Shown here: positions 42,191 through 50,972 of the stretch, one piece after another
Layout of the letters: the number at the start of each line of letters is the position of its first letter
Numbering within the stretch: position 1 is the stretch's first letter
From: an uncultured Alistipes sp.
GTDB taxonomy: Bacteria > Bacteroidota > Bacteroidia > Bacteroidales > UBA932
Assembly: GCA_900544175.1 (NCBI GenBank)
Contig: UQUN01000003.1
Location: forward strand, 73,363 to 137,362
Direction of reading: 5' to 3'
Length of the DNA: 64,000 bases
The notes under the pieces: model-generated
The model's database searches: none
What the model saw: only the letters and a program-made list of their open reading frames with translations
What the model was told of the DNA's origin: nothing
Made by a program: the position numbers and the translations under genes

Positions 42191-42400
42191 CTCATTAACA
42201 AGCACTTGCAAAACACTCTGCATTTTTCAAACATTTGCAGGACCGCGAAAATTGCACTTTGATTCAGAACTGCTTGAAAACCAAGCCTCTGCAAAAGGGA
42301 CTGCATTTCTCAACGCCTCAGAAGTACCCGAAAATTGCGCTGCAATTTGTATACGTCTCATTATCAAATATATGCAAAAACACTCTGCATTTCCCGCTCG
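42191..42400. repeat. Three tandem degenerate 83-bp repeats
   Basis: Key motif TGCAAAA followed by CTGCATTT begins at 42207, 42290 and 42373, exactly 83 bases apart; GAAAATTGC recurs at 42247 and 42330, again 83 apart; CTCATTAAC at 42191 and CTCATTATC at 42357 are 166 apart. Units 1 and 3 are more alike (both read GCAAAACACTCTGCATTT or with one extra A) than unit 2. No open frame of interest runs through. Function unknown. Confidence 0.75.
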
Positions 42401-42423
42401 GACATTAATGTGAGGAACGCGAC

Positions 42424-42533
42424 GCAAGACCATCCAGCAGTCGAAAAGACCAGGCCCTCCCACCGCTTTGCGGCGGGTCCCTCCCTCTTGTGCCGAGGGC
42501 GGCAAGTCTTTTCTCGTTGCTGGATGGTCTTGC
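42424..42533. repeat. 110-bp multi-stem inverted repeat
   Basis: Outer arms GCAAGACCATCCAGCA (42424-42439) and its exact reverse complement (42518-42533), with imperfect pairing continuing about 10 bp inward (TCGAAAAGAC against GTCTTTTCTC). Inside lie two further hairpins, CCCACCGC/GCGGCGGG around 42460-42478 and CCCTC/GAGGG around 42483-42499, so it can fold as a three-way junction. It abuts the broken DUF4405 gene. It could be a MITE-like element or a structured RNA; no flanking target duplication is obvious. Confidence 0.7.
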
Positions 42534-42694
42534 AATGTGCAGCGCACCTGCTCGGACGCAGGCATCTGCCAGGGCATGAAGGGCCAAATTTTAGTGTACC
42601 GACATTGTCCGGCGATATGAAGCCCGAAACCGGTAAACACCGATACGGCGAAAAGCGGCACAAGTACCCAGTCAACAACGAATACCTTTTTCAT
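42534..42694 (-). pseudogene. N-terminal fragment of a DUF4405 membrane protein
   Basis: From the ATG at 42694 the product begins MKKVFVVDWVLVPLFAV then SVFTGFGLHIAG, matching the first membrane helix of DUF4405 (cytochrome b561-like) proteins. Within about 10 residues the match ends, the remaining helices are absent, and the sequence runs into the 110-bp inverted repeat. The intact family has about 80-140 residues and several helices. It sits next to a Crp/Fnr gene, a usual neighbour, here also broken. Confidence 0.6.
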
Positions 42695-42793
42695 TTTCCT
42701 GAACTTTGATTATGGATTATGTGCCGCAAAGCTAACGTACCCGTCAGGCATCGGACGATAACAATTGTAAAGAAACGCAAGGCTCCCGCCCCC

Positions 42794-43189
42794 CTACAAA
42801 CGTGCCCGTATGCGGGAAAGCGACACCGGAGTGATTCCGAGCCAGGAGGCGATATAATGCTGCAGCACCCGCCGGATAATTTCAGGACTGGTCCGCAACA
42901 GTTCCTCGTAGCGCTGCTGCGGCGTGTTCCTGATGCGGGACAGGAAGAGCTGCTGATAACTGTGGAAGCGGTCAATCAGTTTCTCCTCATATCTACGTCT
43001 GAGCCATGGACTCTGCCCGATGAGCCGGTAAAAATCATCCCTGCCCACGGACAGGAGCTCGGAAGGCTCGATGCTCTCCAGAGAGAACAGACTGGGCTGG
43101 CGCCTGTACATGCTGTCGAACGAGGCCACGAAGTCCCCTTCGAAAAAGAACTGGAAAGTGCAGTCCTGTAAACCGGGACGAAGATAGCT
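42794..43189 (-). pseudogene. Crp/Fnr family regulator lacking its N-terminus
   Basis: The readable frame encodes SYLRPGLQDCTF, FFFEGDFVASFDSMYRR (late cyclic-nucleotide-type sensor), the dimer helix and the HTH end (RVLQHYIASWLGITPVSLSRIRARL). About 130 residues remain of the normal 190 or so; roughly the first 50-60 residues are missing. No ATG opens the frame at the right place, and a stop occurs at 43208-43210, where the sppA promoter begins. A GTG start at 43129 would give only part of the sensor, so this is treated as a remnant. Confidence 0.72.
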
Positions 43190-43208
43190 GTTTTTACATA
43201 ATACTGAT

Positions 43209-43216
43209 TATCTTTG
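43209..43216 (+). promoter_or_regulatory. -7 box for sppA
   Basis: Plus-strand TATCTTTG, 26 bases before the ATG at 43243. Confidence 0.5.
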
Positions 43217-43242
43217 TAAGGTAAACTTTAATATTGACCACA

Positions 43243-44991
43243 ATGAAATTTCTGAAAAACCTTCTTGCAGCCTTCATAGGCTCGCTTATCGCGTTCGGAC
43301 TTCTCATGCTCCTGCTTTTCGGCATGATCGGAGCTCTTGTACCGACCGAGAAACCGGTAATCGTCGAACCTTCCTCAATCCTCAGGATAGACCTGTCATC
43401 CGCTATCGGCGAACAGACAGTGTCCGATCCCCTGGACTTCAGTTCTCTTGTCCCATACTCATCCGGTTCGTCCAGCAGCATAGGGATACTTGACGCCGTC
43501 AGGGCCATAGACTACGCAGCTGAAGACCCTTCCATCAAGTTCATATACATTACCAACTGCGGATACTCCTGCGGAATGGCATATATAGAGGAACTGAGAG
43601 ATGCCTTAGGGAGATTCAGGACCTCCGGGAAACCTGTCATAGCATACGGCCAGAACTTCTCGCTTGGAGGATACTGGCTCGCGTCCGCGGCGGACAGGAT
43701 CTACTCGGACGAGTTCGCCTCCAACAACATACTCGGAATCTCCACGACCATCATATTCCTGAAGGACATCCTGGACCGTTTCGGTGTCGAGATGCAGCTC
43801 ATCCGCCACGGCAAGTACAAATCAGCCGGCGAGCAGTTCATCGCCGGGAATATCAGCGAGGCAAACAGGGAACAGAACCAGGCAATGGTAGACGCGCTGT
43901 GGAAAGCTGTCGCAGACGACATCTGCGCATCAAGGGAGATTTCTCCCGACAGACTTGACATGCTGGTCAACGGCCTGAGCATATCTACTGCCAGTGAGAT
44001 GCTGGATGCAGGTCTCATCGACGGAATCTGTACTGTTGACGACATGGACAGCAACCTTATGACATTAGCCGGAGTTGAAGATATCGATGACCTGAAGACT
44101 ATCGATCTGGACAAATACGCAAAAGCCCGCATCAAGACAGACTTCAAGGCCAAGGACAAGATTGCAGTCATATACGCGGACGGTCAGATCAACACTGACG
44201 GAGACGGTATCACCGCGCAGAAGTTCCAGCCTATCATCAGAGATATCCGCAATGACAGCACCGTCAAGGCTGTCGTACTGAGGGTCAACTCGCCCGGCGG
44301 TGCCGTACAGCCTGCCGAAATCATCCGCAGCGAGTTAGAACTGCTGCAACAGGAAAAACCGCTGATTGTATCTTTCGGAACAATGGCGGCATCCGGAGGA
44401 TACTGGATCTCGGCAGGAGCCGACAAGATATTCTCAAACAACTCCACTCTGACAGGAAGCATAGGCGTATTCAGCATGATTCCCTCATTAGAACGGACAT
44501 TCAAGGACATTGCCCATGTCAATCCTGTCACCATCAGATCCCACAAGCATGCAGACATGTATTCTGTAACAAGATCTCTTGACAAGCGCGAGACTGAAGC
44601 CACACAGGAACAGATTGAAATGATATACGACAGGTTCATCTCCATCGTATCCGAAGGACGCGGTCTTTCCACTGAAAGAGTCGATGAAATAGCACAGGGC
44701 AGAGTGTGGTGCGGCAATGAAGCCATAGACATCAACCTTGTCAATGAAATCGGAGGACTAAAGGACGCCCTGGACTATGCTGCCGTAACGGCCGGTCTGA
44801 GCAGCTACAGGACAGTAGAGTATCCTAAGGCCATGACAAATCTTGACAAACTGATGGACAACTTCGGTACTGCGTCGAAGGCATTGGACGCAGCCGCATC
44901 CCCCGAATCAATCATTGAAAAACTGTATCAGTCTCTCAAGGCTGAAACCGGAATCTACGCAAGGATGCCGTACATATACATGTTCGAATAA
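43243..44991 (+). CDS. sppA: Signal peptide peptidase SppA, 67K type
   Basis: 582 residues from the ATG at 43243 (a TTG at 43234 is in frame but less likely). One N-terminal membrane anchor (about 8-30), then two tandem S49 domains. The catalytic pair is expected as K193 in GKYKSAGEQF (first domain) and S384 in MAASGGYW (second domain), as in the E. coli-type long SppA. It degrades cleaved signal peptides and damaged membrane proteins at the inner membrane. Stands alone on its own promoter; tilS is convergent 10 bases away. Confidence 0.95.
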   Translation: MKFLKNLLAAFIGSLIAFGLLMLLLFGMIGALVPTEKPVIVEPSSILRIDLSSAIGEQTVSDPLDFSSLVPYSSGSSSSIGILDAVRAIDYAAEDPSIKFIYITNCGYSCGMAYIEELRDALGRFRTSGKPVIAYGQNFSLGGYWLASAADRIYSDEFASNNILGISTTIIFLKDILDRFGVEMQLIRHGKYKSAGEQFIAGNISEANREQNQAMVDALWKAVADDICASREISPDRLDMLVNGLSISTASEMLDAGLIDGICTVDDMDSNLMTLAGVEDIDDLKTIDLDKYAKARIKTDFKAKDKIAVIYADGQINTDGDGITAQKFQPIIRDIRNDSTVKAVVLRVNSPGGAVQPAEIIRSELELLQQEKPLIVSFGTMAASGGYWISAGADKIFSNNSTLTGSIGVFSMIPSLERTFKDIAHVNPVTIRSHKHADMYSVTRSLDKRETEATQEQIEMIYDRFISIVSEGRGLSTERVDEIAQGRVWCGNEAIDINLVNEIGGLKDALDYAAVTAGLSSYRTVEYPKAMTNLDKLMDNFGTASKALDAAASPESIIEKLYQSLKAETGIYARMPYIYMFE

Positions 44992-45001
44992 CCGTAGACT
45001 G

Positions 45002-46351
45002 TCAATGTTCGATAAAGACCCCGGCGACAATGGTTGTCCGGGGTTTTATTCTGTACCGGTCGTCAATACGCAGCCCTGGAAGGCAGACAATACCTCCATC
45101 CGCATCCTCAATCACAGGCTGGGCAAGCCTGCGCACGCGATCGAGTTTCAAGTCCGTGAAGAAATCGCTCAATTTCTTTGACCCCTGACGCATGCCGAAC
45201 GGCTTGAAGCGGTCTGCCGGCCTCCATCCCCTGCAAAGAAGCGGCATTCTGACACGGTCCGCTGAAAAATACAAGGCCGAACCATCCGACACAGGGCTGA
45301 AGTCTTCGGCACACGGAAAGAACACGATTCTGAAGACCGTACCTTTATAGTTGTACTTTCCGGGACCCTCGATGAAAAACTCCGTCTCCTCCTCTTCCCG
45401 GAGAGGATATACGTTTACAGTGTCTTTTGTAATCACAAGTTCATGAGTTCCTGAGCGGAACAGCCTTCCTGGCTGACCGGCAGCAAGACATCTCTCCATG
45501 TCGGACACCTGACCGCTGTTGAATCCGTATTCCTTAAGTATCATGTAGAGCCAGTAACCATAATGGTTCTCGTGCATCAGCCCGGATACGGATATCTTGA
45601 GAAAACCGTCCTCATGCGAGCAGACACGGGCACTTATATCCATGTACAGACCGTCTATTATGGATGCTGCCTCACGGAAATACTCCGAGTCCCGGCGCAC
45701 TGTATTGAGAAATGACGGGTTTATCTTCTTGAATTCCGGGAAAATTATATTGCGTACACGGTTGCGGGCATAATGAGACTCGAAGTTGGTATGGTCATCC
45801 CGGTAGGATATGCCGTTCTTACGGACAAACTCAACTATCTCTGCTCTCGTAACCTCCATGAGAGGACGTATTATCCGGCCGTTTCTGACCGGTATGCCCG
45901 CCAGCCCTTTCAGTCCGGTTCCTCTTACGATGTTAAGGAACATCGTCTCGATACTGTCATCCAGGTTGTGGGCTATGGCAAGAAAATCGAAGCCGTCCGC
46001 ATCTATGATTCCGTCGAAGAAACCGTAGCGAAGCTCCCTTGCCGCCATCTGTGTAGACAACGATCTCTCTGCCGCATACGATTTAGTGTCGAAAACCACA
46101 GAGTACACATGGACACCGTTACGATGCCCCCATTCCACAACTGACTCCATGTCTCCGTCACTTTCCTCACCGCGCAAGGAAAAGTTCACATGTGCCAGAG
46201 CAAAGTCAGGGCGAAGACGGGAACGGAGAAAGAGCTCTGCCATACACATCGAGTCTATTCCGCCGCTTACACCCAGCAGATATTTCTTTCCTGCCACAAC
46301 TCCGTCCGATAGAGACAGCAGGGCCTCATCGAATTCTTGCTCTATTCTCAT
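45002..46351 (-). CDS. tilS: tRNA(Ile)-lysidine synthase
   Basis: 449 residues. PP-loop ATPase motif SGGIDS at 29-34, AHNLDDSIETMFLNIVRGTGLKGLAGIP (about 131-158) and the YRDDHTNFE stretch of the N-terminal synthase domain, then the TilS C-terminal domain (CRGWRPADRFKPFGMRQGSKKLSDFF). It changes C34 of the minor tRNA-Ile(CAU) to lysidine, making it read AUA. It begins 4 bases after the DUF3078 gene, so they may share a transcript. Confidence 0.95.
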   Translation of the reverse strand: MRIEQEFDEALLSLSDGVVAGKKYLLGVSGGIDSMCMAELFLRSRLRPDFALAHVNFSLRGEESDGDMESVVEWGHRNGVHVYSVVFDTKSYAAERSLSTQMAARELRYGFFDGIIDADGFDFLAIAHNLDDSIETMFLNIVRGTGLKGLAGIPVRNGRIIRPLMEVTRAEIVEFVRKNGISYRDDHTNFESHYARNRVRNIIFPEFKKINPSFLNTVRRDSEYFREAASIIDGLYMDISARVCSHEDGFLKISVSGLMHENHYGYWLYMILKEYGFNSGQVSDMERCLAAGQPGRLFRSGTHELVITKDTVNVYPLREEEETEFFIEGPGKYNYKGTVFRIVFFPCAEDFSPVSDGSALYFSADRVRMPLLCRGWRPADRFKPFGMRQGSKKLSDFFTDLKLDRVRRLAQPVIEDADGGIVCLPGLRIDDRYRIKPRTTIVAGVFIEH

Positions 46352-46355
46352 AGGT

Positions 46356-47429
46356 CTATTCAGGTTTTACATACTGTCCGAATGTCCACGTCAGTCCGAG
46401 ACTGACAATTTCCTTGAACTGCACCCTCGGAGCAAGATTGCCGGCAGCATCCGCTATCTGGATGTTCTCATCGTATATAAGGTTGGTCCTCAATGTAAGA
46501 GTAAGTATCTTGGTCAACGTAAGAGAGGCATCCACATCCCAGTACACCTGAATATTGTCAGGATTCTCAAGATAATTGGAGAACAGCGTAAGCGACGAAG
46601 TGATTTTGAATATCTTGTACGCATAGTTGACATCCATCTTCAACTGAGCACCGAGCTCTGCCCTGATCGCCTCGTCCACGTCATTGCCGTAGGTTCCGCG
46701 CAACGACGGCTCGGTGACCACGACAATATTGCCTGTAGCCGGAGAGAAGTTGAATGACAGAAAATTAAAAGGTTTATAGTTCACACCTATACCGAGTGAC
46801 ACGTAGCCAGGTGCCATGAACATGGACTGAAGAGTTCTCGTCGACGGATCCGTAGATGTGTCATATGAGTAGGTAGGAGTCATCTGCGTCCTGAAATTGA
46901 ACAAAGCGGAAAAGTACAGCTTGTCAAGCAACATCCATCCCCACTTGCTGTCCAGCTGGACACGGTCATCGCTCTTGCTGAACTGTTCGTTAAGGGGGAC
47001 ACCTTTCTCGAATGACTGGATGAAACCGTAGGACACCTTAAGCCTGTTCTCGAATATCATCTTGTCCTTGGCATAATTGGCATTGGCATCTATGAGCCCG
47101 TTAAGTGATATGTTGGCAGATCCTCCCTCCGCCCAGTTCGTCAAGGAAACCTGAGAGAAACCTATCTGCGTCATTATACCGTTCGTCCAGTATTTCGGAG
47201 GTTCTTTCTTCTCGGTCGTGTCCACAGCTGCCTCGTCTATGGACGACACTACATCCAGACATACCTTCTGAGCCTCGTCCAGAGATGACCTGTCCACCTC
47301 CATTTCCTTGATTTCCCTGTATGTCACAGCACTTTTCTCATCCTTCCTGTCCGAAGCATGAGCGGCAAGAGAGCACAACATTGCGATCGCCGCCAAAACC
47401 GCGCCAAATGAAAACTCACCCATTCTCAT
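46356..47429 (-). CDS. DUF3078 outer-membrane protein
   Basis: 357 residues: signal peptide (about 1-25, ending AAHA), a short charged region, then DUF3078 (about 78-357) with YWTNGIMTQIGFSQVSLTNWAEGG, NRLKVSYGFIQSF, FNFLSFNFSPATG and a terminal FKEIVSLGLTWTFGQYVKPE. The alternating hydrophobic pattern and aromatic end suggest a beta-barrel. Role unknown; common in Bacteroidota. It overlaps the next upstream gene by 14 bases. Confidence 0.88.
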   Translation of the reverse strand: MRMGEFSFGAVLAAIAMLCSLAAHASDRKDEKSAVTYREIKEMEVDRSSLDEAQKVCLDVVSSIDEAAVDTTEKKEPPKYWTNGIMTQIGFSQVSLTNWAEGGSANISLNGLIDANANYAKDKMIFENRLKVSYGFIQSFEKGVPLNEQFSKSDDRVQLDSKWGWMLLDKLYFSALFNFRTQMTPTYSYDTSTDPSTRTLQSMFMAPGYVSLGIGVNYKPFNFLSFNFSPATGNIVVVTEPSLRGTYGNDVDEAIRAELGAQLKMDVNYAYKIFKITSSLTLFSNYLENPDNIQVYWDVDASLTLTKILTLTLRTNLIYDENIQIADAAGNLAPRVQFKEIVSLGLTWTFGQYVKPE

Positions 47430-48129
47430 CCGAATTCAAAACATCATCAGAATTATACTTGAAGCCAAGACGTTTTCCCGTCTTCAGCCTTGAAGCCTCC
47501 ATCTTGACATTTATCTCACCCACACTGACCTCTTTCACCATATCATACGGAGGCACGAGCAGATCAAACGACAAAGAATATAGTATCGCCGACTCCACGA
47601 ACGACACCAGATCGTCCCTTGTCAGCGTGCTCTTTCCGAACTGGTCCGTAATCTGACGCTTCTGCCGCTTGCCCTCTACAAAGAATGCCTTGTCCTTGTT
47701 TATGAACAATCTGGCGACCAGATATCCAAGGTCATCGTTCCTGTTGTACTTCAATGAATCATACAGGAAATTATAGACATTCACCACTCCGCAGTAAGTA
47801 TTGTACGGATTATTGCGGGCATAGGAATTCTTCCATACCGGGTGATCCCTGTCAAACTCGAAGATATCGGTATGAAGACTGAATACCAGAACATCGTCCG
47901 CGAACTTCAACTCAGCCTCGAACTTTCCCCTGTCCCGATACTCAAGACGAACCCTTCTGGAGCTGCTGTTCTCAAGCATGTCGTTCAAGTCATTGCTCAT
48001 TTCGCTCAATACGTCCTTCAGGACATTGAACACCTCCAGGCACTGATCAAATATCTGGGACTTGATTACAGACTTGACATTAAGAAGATTGATTATCTTC
48101 TCCCGGGGGCTGGAACCATCATTATCCAT
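47416..48129 (-). CDS. Conserved hypothetical protein
   Basis: 237 residues, no signal peptide, no membrane helix. Not assigned to a family with confidence. It begins with a helical region (RLLNVKSVIKSQIFDQCLEVFNVLKDVL type) and then shows alternating charged and hydrophobic segments with HTDIFEFDRDHPVWKNSYARNNPYNTYCGVVNVYNFLYDSL and a readable FVESAILYSLSFDLLVPPYDMV. It lies between proS and the DUF3078 gene on the same strand, so it may be co-transcribed with both. Confidence 0.78.
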   Translation of the reverse strand: MDNDGSSPREKIINLLNVKSVIKSQIFDQCLEVFNVLKDVLSEMSNDLNDMLENSSSRRVRLEYRDRGKFEAELKFADDVLVFSLHTDIFEFDRDHPVWKNSYARNNPYNTYCGVVNVYNFLYDSLKYNRNDDLGYLVARLFINKDKAFFVEGKRQKRQITDQFGKSTLTRDDLVSFVESAILYSLSFDLLVPPYDMVKEVSVGEINVKMEASRLKTGKRLGFKYNSDDVLNSDENG

Positions 48130-48143
48130 AAGTATTCTTCAGC

Positions 48144-49622
48144 TTAGTACGATCTTGCAAAAATGACCCTGCGGCTGGAGGGCCTGCCGGTATATATGCA
48201 TCTGCCAGGTTCCTCACACACAAAGCTGTCAATAGGGATACACCTTATCGTTGCCTTGGTCTCTTCCTGAATTTTCATTTCCGTCTCGGCTGTCCCGTCC
48301 CAATGGCAGAGCAGGAATCCGCCTTCCTCGATTCGTTCCTTGAACTCATCCCATGTATCCACCTTCACTGTCATGGAATCGCGGAAAGAAAGGGCCTTGT
48401 TGTATATATTGGCCTGCATATCATCCAGCAGACCTTTCACATGGACTGCCAGTCCCTCACGCGGAGCCGCCGATTTTTCAAGAGTGTCTCTGCGGCAGAT
48501 TTCCACCTCGCCTTTTTCCATGTCACGCGGTCCTATTACAATCCTTACAGGCACCCCCTTGAGCTCCCACTCGGCGAACTTGAAGCCGGAGCGGACATTG
48601 TCCCTGTCATCTATCCTGGTGGAGATACCAGCCTTTTCCAGTTCGGCTGCAATTTCCCTCATATACGCCACCATACGGTCCAACTCATCCTGCCCCTTAT
48701 AAATAGGTACGAATACCACCTGGATCGGAGCGATGGCAGGAGGCAGCACCAGGCCGTTATTGTCTCCGTGCGCCATTATAAGAGCTCCCATCAGACGGGT
48801 GGATACACCCCATGATGTAGCCCATACATAATCGAGCTTACCGTCCTTATCCGCGAACTTGACATCAAACGCCTTGGCAAAATTCTGCCCGAGGAAGTGG
48901 GAAGTTCCGGCCTGCAGAGCCTTGCCGTCCTGCATCATGGCCTCTATGCAGAGAGTATCCAAGGCACCTGCAAATCTTTCGTGCTCCGACTTGTGGCCGA
49001 CCACGACGGGCATGGCCAGATAGTTCCTGGCAAAATCCGCATATACATGTATCATCTTCTCCGCTTCCGCTACAGCCTCCGCGGCTGTAGCATGTGCGGT
49101 GTGCCCTTCCTGCCAGAGGAACTCCGCAGTCCTCAGGAAAAGACGGGTCCTCATCTCCCAGCGTACGACATTGGCCCACTGGTTGATCAATATGGGCAGA
49201 TCCCTGTAGGACTTGACCCAGTTCTTATAGCTGTTCCAGATAATAGTCTCAGAGGTCGGCCTGACAATCAGTTCCTCCTCCAGCTTCGCAGAAGGATCCA
49301 CAACGACTCCCGGACCGTCGGGATTGGACATCAGCCTGTGATGCGTCACGACGGCGCATTCCTTCGCGAACCCTTCCACGTGCTCCGCCTCCCGGCTGAG
49401 GAACGACTTGGGTATGAATAACGGGAAATACGCATTCTGATGACCGGTCTCCTTGAACATCCGGTCAAGATGCCCCTGCATCTTCTCCCAGATAGCATAA
49501 CCGTATGGCTTTATGACCATACAGCCACGCACTGCGGAATTTTCAGCGAGATCAGCCTTTACCACCAGATTGTTATACCATTGAGAATAATTCTCCTCTT
49601 TACTTGTAACCTCTTTTGCCAT
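48144..49622 (-). CDS. proS: Proline-tRNA ligase
   Basis: 492 residues from the ATG at 49622; the longer frame upstream starts with an unlikely hydrophobic stretch and lies beyond the promoter box at 49664-49671. Class II synthetase of the eukaryote/archaeal-like ProRS type (no bacterial editing insert). Motif 2 region NQWANVVRWEMRTRLFLRTAEFLWQEGHTAH and motif 3 GVSTRLMGALIMAHGDNNGLVLPP are clear. It charges both tRNA-Pro genes at 23.4-23.6 kb. Confidence 0.96.
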   Translation of the reverse strand: MAKEVTSKEENYSQWYNNLVVKADLAENSAVRGCMVIKPYGYAIWEKMQGHLDRMFKETGHQNAYFPLFIPKSFLSREAEHVEGFAKECAVVTHHRLMSNPDGPGVVVDPSAKLEEELIVRPTSETIIWNSYKNWVKSYRDLPILINQWANVVRWEMRTRLFLRTAEFLWQEGHTAHATAAEAVAEAEKMIHVYADFARNYLAMPVVVGHKSEHERFAGALDTLCIEAMMQDGKALQAGTSHFLGQNFAKAFDVKFADKDGKLDYVWATSWGVSTRLMGALIMAHGDNNGLVLPPAIAPIQVVFVPIYKGQDELDRMVAYMREIAAELEKAGISTRIDDRDNVRSGFKFAEWELKGVPVRIVIGPRDMEKGEVEICRRDTLEKSAAPREGLAVHVKGLLDDMQANIYNKALSFRDSMTVKVDTWDEFKERIEEGGFLLCHWDGTAETEMKIQEETKATIRCIPIDSFVCEEPGRCIYTGRPSSRRVIFARSY

Positions 49623-49663
49623 TACGTGTTGTTTATATGGAATGATTTTTGTTAATTTGTATG

Positions 49664-49671
49664 CAAAAATA
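49664..49671 (-). promoter_or_regulatory. -7 box for proS
   Basis: Minus-strand TATTTTTG, 41 bases before the chosen proS start at 49622. Confidence 0.45.
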
Positions 49672-49703
49672 GTAATTATTGACAAATAAAAAGGAGGTTG
49701 GGT

Positions 49704-50954
49704 ATGAAAAAAAGTTTGATATTGACTGCAGCATGCTTCACAGCCATTCTGTGCTCATGTGGGACATCCTCTTCCTATTACGCCTATTCAGGTTTTCAGG
49801 ACGGCATATATTACAGGGCCTCCGAGGAGGACCGTAAAGAAGCTGAAGCAGATAAAAAGGAGATAAATGACCTGATCGACAGGACAAGACAGGAAGCGGC
49901 CAGTTTCTCTGACACGATACTGCTGTCAAGCATTGACAACAGCGGAAGCATCACTGCCACCGCCACAGGGACCGCCACACCCATAAACATAAACATAAAC
50001 ATAATCGACAACTACCAGGACTACTATGCTCTCGGATACGGAACTTTCTGCTCATACTGGGACTGGAGGTACTGGGACATGTTCGGTCCATGGGGAAGGT
50101 ACGGCAGCTGGTACGACTGGTACAACTGGTATTCTCCGTGGTTTCCCGGCATCTACGATCCATGGTATCCCAGTTGGGGATGGAGCTGGAGCTTCGCATG
50201 GAATTCATGGGGCTGGTACGGTCCCGGCTACTGGTGGGGAGGCTACTGGGATCCCTGGTATATGTGGGGATACTACCCGGCACCTGAAAGACCCGTATAT
50301 TACGGAAAACGCGACACCGGCGTGAGGTCCGGGGCCGTGACGGGAGGCCGGAGACTTGCGGCGTCCACTACCGTACGCGGGACATCAGGCAACAGGAACA
50401 CAACTTCAACACCTTCGATTACGTCTGTAAGAGGAAGGACTGCGACCGCGTCCTCCGTCCGCTCTGCAGGTGCCGGTTCGGTCAAGACGGCTTTTTCCGG
50501 AAGGACAGTCTCTTCAGCCACGGCGGCCGGCTCGTTCAGGACTGCCGGCCGGGCCAATATGACTCTCGGCGAGAGATACGCCGACCGCTCTGTCGGAAGA
50601 TCCGTATCAGCAACCGCATCCGGACGGCAGGCCCTCTACAGGAGACCATCCGCTGCGGCAGGCAGTGAGTTCCGCAGTCCGTTCCAGACCAGAAGCACTG
50701 CGGCCGGCAGTTCCTTCAGCACTTCATTCCGTCGGGCATCAGGTACGGCTGCCGCTGACAGAACTTTCGGCACGTACAACAACAGCCAGCGCAATTCTGC
50801 CGCTTCATTCAACCGAAGCAGCAGAAGCAATGTAAGATCGTTAAACAACAGCTCGGTATCCCGCAGCGTGTCCACAAGATCCTCATTCAGCTCCGGAGGA
50901 AGATCCTCATTCAGCGGAGGGGGGTCACGCAGCGGAGGAAGCGTAAGAAGATAA
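49704..50954 (+). CDS. Lipoprotein with Trp/Tyr-rich and Ser/Arg-rich regions
   Basis: 416 residues from the ATG at 49704, preceded by an AAGGAGG that fits the spacing. Lipobox LCSC with Cys at 19. Residues 30-75 are a charged helix, 80-100 Asn/Ile-rich, about 105-200 very rich in Trp, Tyr and Gly (WDWRYWDMFGPWG, WYDWYNWYSPWFPG), and 205-416 a low-complexity tail of Ser, Arg, Thr, Ala and Gly ending GSVRR. No known domain is recognised. The aromatic block suggests binding of carbohydrate or self-association at the cell surface. It leads into a porin gene. Confidence 0.82.
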   Translation: MKKSLILTAACFTAILCSCGTSSSYYAYSGFQDGIYYRASEEDRKEAEADKKEINDLIDRTRQEAASFSDTILLSSIDNSGSITATATGTATPINININIIDNYQDYYALGYGTFCSYWDWRYWDMFGPWGRYGSWYDWYNWYSPWFPGIYDPWYPSWGWSWSFAWNSWGWYGPGYWWGGYWDPWYMWGYYPAPERPVYYGKRDTGVRSGAVTGGRRLAASTTVRGTSGNRNTTSTPSITSVRGRTATASSVRSAGAGSVKTAFSGRTVSSATAAGSFRTAGRANMTLGERYADRSVGRSVSATASGRQALYRRPSAAAGSEFRSPFQTRSTAAGSSFSTSFRRASGTAAADRTFGTYNNSQRNSAASFNRSSRSNVRSLNNSSVSRSVSTRSSFSSGGRSSFSGGGSRSGGSVRR

Positions 50955-50972
50955 TTTAATCACACACCGGAA

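Noticed and set aside
42207..42400. CRISPR array
   Set aside because: Only three degenerate units, repeats are not identical and spacers are not distinct; no cas genes in the window.
42424..42533. Integron attC site
   Set aside because: Arms lack the simple R'/R'' core sites and no integrase or cassette genes are near.
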